Assembly: GCF_910592395.1 (NCBI RefSeq)
Contig: NC_088311.1
Location: forward strand, 13,582,501 to 13,646,500
From: Lineus longissimus
Taxonomy: Eukaryota > Nemertea > Pilidiophora > Heteronemertea > Lineidae
Direction of reading: 5' to 3'
DNA: 64,000 nucleotides
Positions within the stretch are counted from its first letter, which is position 1, and every line of letters starts with the position of its first letter. A program made the position numbers and the translations under genes. The notes beneath the pieces were generated by a model. That model did no database searches. It had not been told where the DNA came from and worked only from the letters and a program-made list of their open reading frames with translations. This document shows, one piece after another, positions 56,773 through 64,000 of the stretch.

Positions 56773-57700
56773 CTAGGTCAGATGGCACTGAAGTGTGTGT
56801 CTTGGCCACAGGCTGGAACTTGGCATGGTGCCAAGAACTGGCATCTGGTATGATCTTCCTGTGACTAAGTTATTGTGCCCGCAGCGATGGCATATCCGTT
56901 CATGGTGTTGAACTTCTCCGATTGCGGCAGTGTACGAAACTTCTGGCATACTTTGATGAAGTGGTTTGAATTCTGGGGGTGGATCGGACACTTCAGTTGA
57001 GATGAGTTGTCAGTGGCTTCTTTAGTAGGTGCTCTATCCTGATGTGAGTTGAACTTGAGATGAGACTGTCTCTGGTTAACATTGTGACTCGGTTGGCTAG
57101 CACCAGGGGACATCGTATCATGACTTACAAGTCCACGAGGTTTGGACGCGTTCGATGACGATGGCTTACTTGGACTGGAGGTAGAGGTAGACTGTTGATC
57201 AGGACTCGACTTGGCTCTCTGGAGCAGCACTAGCATGGAATGCAACCATTTGATGAGACCAGGCATGGAATCTGTGGCTTTCTTGTCCTCGACACATTGT
57301 AGAAACTGGATACGGTGATCTTCTGGCAGCTCACGTCGGACATGAGTTGGCAGCATCCTTCCATTGAGGTCATCTTTCATTCCTTATCCCTCGACCTGGG
57401 TAGTAAAGTGCTGAAGACCTTCGACGAATCTCTCCATGGCCTTGAGGTCAACTTTTCCTGATCTCCCGGATGAATCGTACGAGTTCATGCGCTCAAAGTC
57501 GTTTATCAACAGCTCCAGAAGTCTGTTGTTATCCCCATAGGCTTCGTATTTAGTATTCTCCAGGCATCAGGTAGCTTTGTGATGGCTGTGATCTTCTTCT
57601 TCTTCTCATCTAGTTTCTCCATCGACTCGACCAACTGTACAACATCTCTGTTTCAGTGAGGTGACAGGAAAAATGTTCGAAAAGTTCTTTGAAGCGATCG
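56773..57700 (-). pseudogene. BEL/Pao gag relic with zinc knuckles
   Basis: From about 57660 in mixed frames: 'YDSSGRSGKVDLKAMERFVE' (DUF1759-like gag), MKDDLNGRMLPTHVRRELPE, a Ser/Pro-rich linker, then LKCPIHPQNSNHFIKVCQKF and, after a shift, ICHRCGHNN, the paired Cys/His knuckles typical of BEL/Pao gag. It is broken by at least two stops. No LTR is recognised in 57700-58200, although AATAAA occurs at 57777 and 57839. Confidence 0.65.
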
Positions 57701-58204
57701 AGATTGACAGGATCGGGAAAGAAGATGCTGTATCTTCACGTGTTGGTCTTGTTTTACTGTATTATACAAGTCGATTGAATAAAGAAGCCTTGAAATTGAA
57801 AATGCATCTCTGAATTTTTATTTGTTATAATAATAACAAATAAAGCTTGCCTATTAAACCTAAACTCTTGAACATGCAACCTTGAACCCTTAGGTCGAGT
57901 TAGAATTCCTACCCCTTTACCGTCGCGTTCGACCCTGGGTCGAGGGTAATGCCTCAGAAAGTAAATCATCCATGACGCAATTGAAGTCCGTTATGTTTAG
58001 TTTATCTGCCAGTGTAAAGACAGCACTGCATCTGATCATTTGATACCAGGAAACCAAGTTGTTTCTACATGAAAATTTCCCGCAACTTGTAACTGTAAGT
58101 TGAGTACATTTTCAGAAGAGGTCAGGCAAGGAGTATGGTGATTTAAGAGACGGCATCATGCCTCATGCCACAATCAAGTAACAGCATTGTAGCCTGATGG
58201 GAGG

Positions 58205-58620
58205 GAATAGGGCAGTGTCACAAGAACTAATCTAAACTCAGGGTAATGAAGGAGAGATTTGTACTGACCTACTTTTACGACCTTCTGCCCTACTCTAAGA
58301 CTGTTATAGCAAAAGTAGTCGTGCTTGATATTAACTAAAGGTAATGAACCGTAGGTTTGTGCTAACCCATTTTCATTACCAACTGACCTACTTGGAGACG
58401 GTTAAAGCGAATGATGTCATCCGTGTTTGATATTAAACTAAAAGTGTTTTAGAGTAGGTTTACCCTGATCTACTTTTATGACCTACTAAACAACTTAAAC
58501 ACTGTTAGAGGAAGGCAGTTGCGTTAATGGTATCAAACTAAAGGTATTGAAAGAGCAGTTTTGCCCTGACCTTCTTAAACACAGTTGGAGCAAAGGCACT
58601 AAAGTATTGAAGAGCGGATG
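58205..58620 (+). repeat. Degenerate ~110 bp tandem repeat, about four units
   Basis: Units share 'CTAAAGGTAATGAA', 'GAGAGGTTTGTNCTGACCTACTTT' and 'TTGATATTAAACTAAAGG' blocks, at about 58220, 58333, 58432 and 58534. An old satellite patch, non-coding. Confidence 0.6.
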
Positions 58621-58684
58621 TGACAAAAGAATCCCTCAATTCACTGCAGTTCAAATAAAACCTTCCCAACTGTCATCCACCCTA

Positions 58685-58851
58685 GGTGCCAAATTCATAA
58701 AGGGCGTGTAAGGGTTAGACGTGTGTAACTTCTGTCTGATTAGTTATAGGGCCTATTCATATTCTGTGAAGATTTACATGAAGGACCTGAATCTGTCTAT
58801 TCAGTAGTTAAACGCTGTTTTAAGCTGAACGCCCTTCATGAATTTAGCCCC
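58685..58851. mobile_element. 167 bp MITE related to Harbinger 3 ends
   Basis: The left GGTGCCAAATTCATAAAGGG and inverted right GGGGCTAAATTCATGAAGGG ends are TIRs. They share the ATTCATAAAGG core and GGCC-like start with Harbinger 3 (GGCCCATATTCATAAAGG), suggesting mobilisation by a related transposase. Confidence 0.65.
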
Positions 58852-58964
58852 ATTTGTCTAAGCTTGATTCGATCTAGTCTGTCCACATCTACAAGCATAT
58901 ACTACTTGCTACATTTTCTTGTCATTCATCTCATTCCTTGCTGTTCCATTCCGCCAGTAATTCA

Positions 58965-59131
58965 GGCCACCAGGCCTCTAGTTATGGTAGGTACTCCAAG
59001 CAACGATACCTTACATGTTATACCGACTTTGGTTTGACCTATATGCTATACATGTAGCTTGTTTCTTAACCAGGATGAATTCCTTACCACCAAATATCTA
59101 TACGGTGAGCACAATGGCCCTTGATCATTTA
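58965..59131 (+). repeat. R300 fragment
   Basis: It contains TATGGTAGGTACTCCAAGCA, a decayed 'GGTTTGACCTAT' block, and the terminal GGTGAGCACAATGGCCCTTG. 59132-60808 has no recognised gene; the frame at 60165-60461 shows no known motif. Confidence 0.5.
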
Positions 59132-60808
59132 ACTTTTTTTAATTTGGCACGTGGCCATCTTGAAAAACAAATTTCTTCCTCAGTTTTGTAATGAAATATT
59201 TATATAAACTGCCCCAGGAAAGAAAAGTGAGCATCTCTACTCTCGGCTCAGGGCCTTACCTGTGGGCCTTTTGCTTTTATTCATTCTCCAGCGTTCGTAC
59301 CAATCACCAATATATGGCGCAATCTGTATGTACAGTGACTTTCTAATATGGATGCTAATGCTGGCAGAGAGAATGTGCTTTATGAATATCATGTCTGCTT
59401 GGAGAATGCTTTGCATTCGCGAACTCTAAATTGCGGAATGGATTACTGAACAAAATCAAACTCATTGGTCTTTTTCTTGTTTACTGAAACCAGCTAGATT
59501 CCAAAGCAAACTGACGTTGACAATGACATAAGATTAAAATTTGTTACAAAACATTGTAGACGCCGAGATTTCCATGCTTGTTATCACATCATTATCTATA
59601 CTAGCATATACCCATGGAGCGGGCAAAGTTGAAATGTAATATACATTAGTTAAATGGGCACGATGATTGAACTACATTAAATTTCTAACGTTACTGAAGT
59701 TTTATTAAAGGTTAAACACGAAATGAACTGCATTTAGGGACTTATTGCTGCTATCTACATGCAACCCCCAATAGATTGATTGGAGTACGCTATTTTGCAC
59801 AATGCATTGAGACCAGTGACAGCAGGTCCTGTTCCAAATAAGGGCCTCACATATTAGGCATATCACCTACCCACTCCCGTACCCAATGCCACTGTCGGAC
59901 CAAAGCCAGGCGCATGGAGAGATGCAGAACGCAATTCAAACTGACAACATCAATCAGTAAAGAATAAATCAAAGAGCAAGCGCTGGCCACTGTACATATT
60001 TTGTCCATCCTGGCATAACTGTTTATTGATACCCTGACTGCATGTTCCGGTAGGCCACCCTGCAGAATTTGCCTTATCACTCCGGTCAGTGTTTCTCGAA
60101 TAGAACTAAAATAGAATAGGCTAATCATTAATCTCCCTGCTAATACCCTGCACCATGGACCAGGTTGTATAGCACTACATACGTGCTGGAAGCTAATACT
60201 GATGTGGCAGGGAGAATATGCGTGAAGTTTGTGTATGCTTTTGAGAATGAGCGGAGCTCTCCAGTCGACGTGCTCTCTGAAAAGTTGTTATTTATTCCAA
60301 AACCACCAAGATATTCGACGTATGACACCCTCAGTGACACTCTTACTTATGATCCACACCTACGAAGCCAAAAGTTGCAAGAATTCGACGCATTTCCGAG
60401 GCCCAATTTTGAAACAAAAATCGCCTCCTATTTAGCGGCCACAACGCGCATTATAGTATAGATTATTTAACATAGGCTCTCCAGCCAGAAGACCAACATT
60501 GCGCTGCAATTATGTCGCCTCAGCGAGTGGAGTTCTTAGGCCACACGTGTTATATGGCCTAGGGTTCTTTACCAACATAATTATTCTGGTAAGCCAAGGG
60601 TTTTTACTCTTCAACCACCAGGCCCTGGCTCAATATTTGTCCTAGAGAACCAGCTACATGAACACACGCATTAGCAACCGTGAAAACCTGACATTGGTTT
60701 CTGATGAGTTTACAATTAAAGAAACCTTACTAGTCTTGAAGAATTCTGCCACAAAATACTCTGCGGAGTTCCCTACCCGACCACATTTTGGCGAGACCAA
60801 CCAGCTGA

Positions 60809-60836
60809 TGACGTCATTTGATCGGCAATGACGTCA
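60809..60836. promoter_or_regulatory. Two perfect CRE palindromes, 20 bp apart
   Basis: TGACGTCA occurs at 60809-60816 and 60829-60836, start-to-start 20 bp, with a further GTGACGTAC downstream. This is the canonical CREB/ATF site pair. It lies in a presumed ELP3 intron. Function is inference. Confidence 0.4.
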
Positions 60837-62235
60837 CATTGCGTGGGAGACTTCTAGCCGTCACATGGCGTGACGTACTCCAACAGTGATTGTGGAAGAT
60901 GTCATTCTTCGGTCAAAGCTAGTCGCAGCATGTTAATTTCAGTCTTTTGCGTCGTTCAAATTTCAATATCTATTTTTTATCAATTTTCTTTAGCTAGTAC
61001 CGGTACCATAATTGGCTTGTTTAGTTTTTTAAAAGTTTAATTTAAATAACTTCCTTTTGAAAAATGAATATAAATGGATCATAAAACAGGTTGCCAGGAC
61101 CTCTTACATTATGTCCAAAAGATAACATTAGTTCAGAATTAAACACAATATATACATGATGATGAAGACACAAAACATCGTAAAACAGTACATAATTTGC
61201 AGATCAATGAAAATGTATTTCGATTGCACTCAGTTAAGCAAATTAATGAAAATTTAAATACATATAGGTTGACAGTGCAGCGCACTAATATGATTGAATA
61301 TTCACTTTGTGGTTTAATCACGGGGGCTTATCTATCTGAATGGACTATGTCCATTGTCAGCATCAATTTATTCTAAGCAGGGCAATGTGAACCTAGTTCT
61401 TGAAATGTATCCAATATGTAGAAGAACATGTATTGTGAAAGGAACGACTGTCACATATTACAAACTGATTTGAGTACTAATCCTTGATCTCACCCTTCCG
61501 ATTTGCCATTTTCGATAAAAGAGGAAATCTCATCTTTGGACTTTTAGACGATCTTCTTTCCACAATAAAGCTTGCATTAAAGAGAAACTAGGTTATTGGT
61601 AATGAATTTGAGATGCTATTGGTTGTTTATTCACAACAAAGGATTCAAATTTACTGATCAATGTGGATGCTGAATATAGTTTGTTATCGTACATGTATTA
61701 GTTAATCAGAAGAAATTAAACTTATAGCTGTGTAGAATACACGTAATTGCAAGGCCAACCAATAATGTTTTATTGTGTCACTCCTCATTTGGACTTTTAA
61801 TTTTGGTTTAACTATGGCGCAGGAGGATGAGATGTTCGCCCCTGGCGTGATTCGATGAAGTCAGGGTGTGGTGACAAGGTGAAGTAGGCTTAGAAGGAGA
61901 ATGGAGTGAGAGACGGGAGGAAGATAGAGGCATCAAAGAATGCATAGAGAAATCGAAGTTAGGAAGCAACTTTGTTACAGTTTCTACATATCCAGTGTTC
62001 TCCTTGGCTATTTTTCAATTTAATCTAATTTATTGAACCCCATCTTTAGGGAAAAGATAAAATACATTAGGCCTATATGAATACAATCGATAAGACAATA
62101 CATACCACACAATTCTTAAAATTTAAATTTCGACAGCTTAAAAACATTTCAATGGAAGCCTAGCAATATCAAGCTGGTCGCCCCCGTTGTTATAGGTAAA
62201 GGAGTGGAAGTGGGACCAAATAGAATCCACTGTCC
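60837..62235. other. No recognisable feature
   Basis: AT-rich sequence with no gene or clear repeat seen. Confidence 0.45.
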
Positions 62236-62287
62236 AGCCCTCATCACTACCATCACTACTCATCACTACTCATCACCACTCATCAGT
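62236..62287. repeat. (CATCACTACT)n microsatellite
   Basis: About five units of CATCACTACT or CATCACTAC. It sits at the 3' side of the minus-strand LINE relic and may be its tail. Confidence 0.6.
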
Positions 62288-62289
62288 AC

Positions 62290-63560
62290 CAAAGAGTACA
62301 TCCAACAGGGAGTGTCCAGCTTTTACCATTCAGCCAAATAGTGTGTGTGGGCAGCATTCCCCAAAATGTATTTAGATAAAATTTTACGGTGAAACATTTA
62401 GCACACAGCGTCAGAAAGCACCATTCGTTTAAACAGATTGCATTGTGTCTTGAACAATTGGCTCCCAATTGGGGGAATACCAAGGGCCTGCATTAAATGA
62501 ATCGATCGACATCGCCTGCTCAGCCTCAGGGATTCTTTTATCAGATTACCCTGCAAAGTGTTCATACAATTTATTTGGCCACTTGTTATCACATCCATAA
62601 GTGAGCACCGGGGTTTTCCATAGACACACCTTTGCTTCAGTTGTCAAACCGGGGTAGCACATACCATTCTCTCTATTAGCAATGAATGCTCCCCTGCATT
62701 TCTTCAATCTCTGCTCTGCATGGTCATTACTATTACCCATGTTGTTGAAAACACACCAAAACTATCCACCTGATTAACACTCTGTAAGGGGTTACCGTAT
62801 ATATACCATTTTGGTTCTTCAATCAAATCATGTTTTCCAATGATCACACACTGTGATTTTACCACATTGAACTTAAACCGCCATTCAAAGGAGTAATCAA
62901 CACAAATGTCAACAAGCTTCTGTAATCCAACAGTTGTCGGTATGAATAGAGTTACGTCAACCGCAAATGCTATAGAATTATAAATATCGCCATTAATGTT
63001 GATACCACTCTTGGCTTCTGATATAGCTAACAACATGTCATTCAGGAAAAATCTTAAACAGGTGAGGGGAGAGTATGCTCCCCTGACGAGTACCCTGCAT
63101 CACTGGTATTGGCTGACTATATTCACCATTCTATTTTACAATTGCCAATAATTTACTATACCTGTTCATAAAAGGACCCAATGGGAATCTGGAATTTTGT
63201 TACACAGCTTTAAAAAAATAATCCATCATGCCAAATACTATCAAAACATTTTTCAGCATCTAATGCTCATGCAAATATGGGTGATTTTGAGTGACTAACA
63301 ACTGAGGCAATGCCGTGCAGAAGCTTGCAACCAAATTCAACACATTTACCCTTTTTGAAACCAAACTGGTTATCAATTGACTTGTCCCCTGGAATCATGA
63401 AACTCTCCAAGATCTTAGCATGTATAGAGCTAAGTGCTATTGGACAATAATTTTTTGGACAGTTTGGATCTGAAGTGCTCTTTTTAAGGACTGGGATTAT
63501 TATACCAAGACAGAATGCTTGAGGCACAACACCCCATTTAACTGACGACACCCCAACAGA
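62290..63560 (-). pseudogene. LINE reverse transcriptase relic
   Basis: Minus strand: VPQAFCLGIIIPVLKKSTSD, NYCPIALSSIHAKILESFMI, NQFGFKKGKCVEFGCKLLHG (RT motifs 1-2a). Next comes IAFAVDVTLFIPTTVGLQKL, where the catalytic FADD/YADD box is degenerate (FAVD), then WRFKFNVVKSQCVIIGK. The tail has GLTTEAKVCLWKTPVLTYGC. The order fits a non-LTR RT of a different lineage from the 35295-39560 LINE. No endonuclease part is seen upstream to 64000. Several frameshifts are present. Confidence 0.75.
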
Positions 63561-63715
63561 GGATCATTGAATAAATATTTGCCATATATTTACACAGTGG
63601 TCACACTTTCATTACAGCTTTTTAACCCAATTTTTTTTGGAACTGGAGGTTCTCCGGGTCTAATTAGTTCCGGACATTTCATGATTCTTGTTCCACTACA
63701 AAATTACAGGTAAGG

Positions 63716-64000
63716 TTAACCCTTTCGGACCTGAGCAACCGTGACACGGTTGATCTTGACCCCACCGTAATTACCCGAGCAACCGTGGGGCGGTTGATGC
63801 AGAAGATCATTGATAACTAGCAAATTACGGTGCTGCCATCTTCGAACTGCCTATCAAGCCAATGTCTACAATCAATGAAACCAGTCTCGCTGGTTTCGGG
63901 GATTCCCCACCGATATATACGGCCGTAGTAGACATTTGTACTCCATGCATTGTAGAGCAGCAGCGTGGCGATATGGCGGCAAAACGGAAAGCACATTTGT
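63716..64000 (+). mobile_element. Probable piggyBac-like left end, cut by window edge
   Basis: TTAA at 63716-63719 is followed by CCCTTTCGGACCTGAGCAAC, the TTAA|CCC start typical of piggyBac-type elements. The motif GAGCAACCGTG with CGGTTGAT occurs twice subterminally (63737, 63779), a possible transposase-binding repeat. An ATG at 63973 opens MAAKRKAHL and runs off the window; it may be the transposase start. The family assignment rests on the end signature only. Confidence 0.45.

Noticed and set aside
60165-60461. 98-residue + strand frame starting MYSTTYVLEANTD
   Set aside because: Protein-like composition but no recognised family and no splice or promoter context; not enough to call a gene.
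271-62287. Search for CRISPR arrays, rRNA, bacterial operons
   Set aside because: Repeats here have no regular spacer structure and genes are spliced; the window is eukaryotic.

Overview
The window is repeat-rich, intron-dominated DNA from an animal, most likely a marine invertebrate. The evidence is a spliced metazoan-type ELP3 gene together with PIF/Harbinger, Helitron, BEL/Pao, CR1/L2-like LINE and piggyBac-like elements. I cannot fix the phylum from sequence alone. There is no bacterial operon structure, CRISPR array or rRNA. Almost every open frame belongs to a transposable element (TE), and most are broken.

The only host gene I can support is ELP3, the radical-SAM/acetyltransferase subunit of Elongator, on the + strand. 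Two consecutive coding exons lie at 8060-8221 and 50539-50665. They join in phase within one arginine codon, so the interval 8222-50538 is a single 42.3 kb intron. Upstream exons lie before base 1 and downstream exons beyond base 64000, or else I could not recognise them. The flanking introns would therefore also exceed 8 kb and 13 kb.

Layout. 1-8059: decayed copies of a dispersed family built of ~300 bp modules (called R300 here), a LINE endonuclease relic and minisatellites. 8222-17340: non-autonomous elements, including one whose inverted ends are tandem arrays, a 796 bp MITE, a Helitron helicase scrap and a G-poor repeat tract. 17395-32890: a Helitron (+ strand) split by a 10.2 kb Harbinger (19839-30013) that carries an exact-looking 2860 bp tandem duplication. 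32996-34560: BEL/Pao pol relic (- strand). 35295-39560: a LINE (- strand) split by an R300 copy. 41138-41830: coiled-coil gag-like frame with a 244 bp duplication. 44153-48420: second Harbinger, itself hit by an 814 bp TA-flanked element. 48603-50387: two MITEs and another R300 copy. 52325-55418: third Harbinger, with TIRs and an AAA target duplication. 55780-57700: second BEL/Pao relic. 62290-63560: LINE reverse-transcriptase relic. 63716-64000: probable left end of a piggyBac-like element.

The elements form a nested chronology rather than a working pathway: Helitron, then Harbinger 1, then its internal duplication; LINE, then R300-B; Harbinger 2, then the TA element. The most interesting non-gene signal is the R300 module. 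It repeatedly carries a 12-mer identical to the CTCF core (CCACCAGGGGGC) and a nearby cluster of AGGTCA half-sites, so this family could be spreading regulatory sites through the ELP3 introns.
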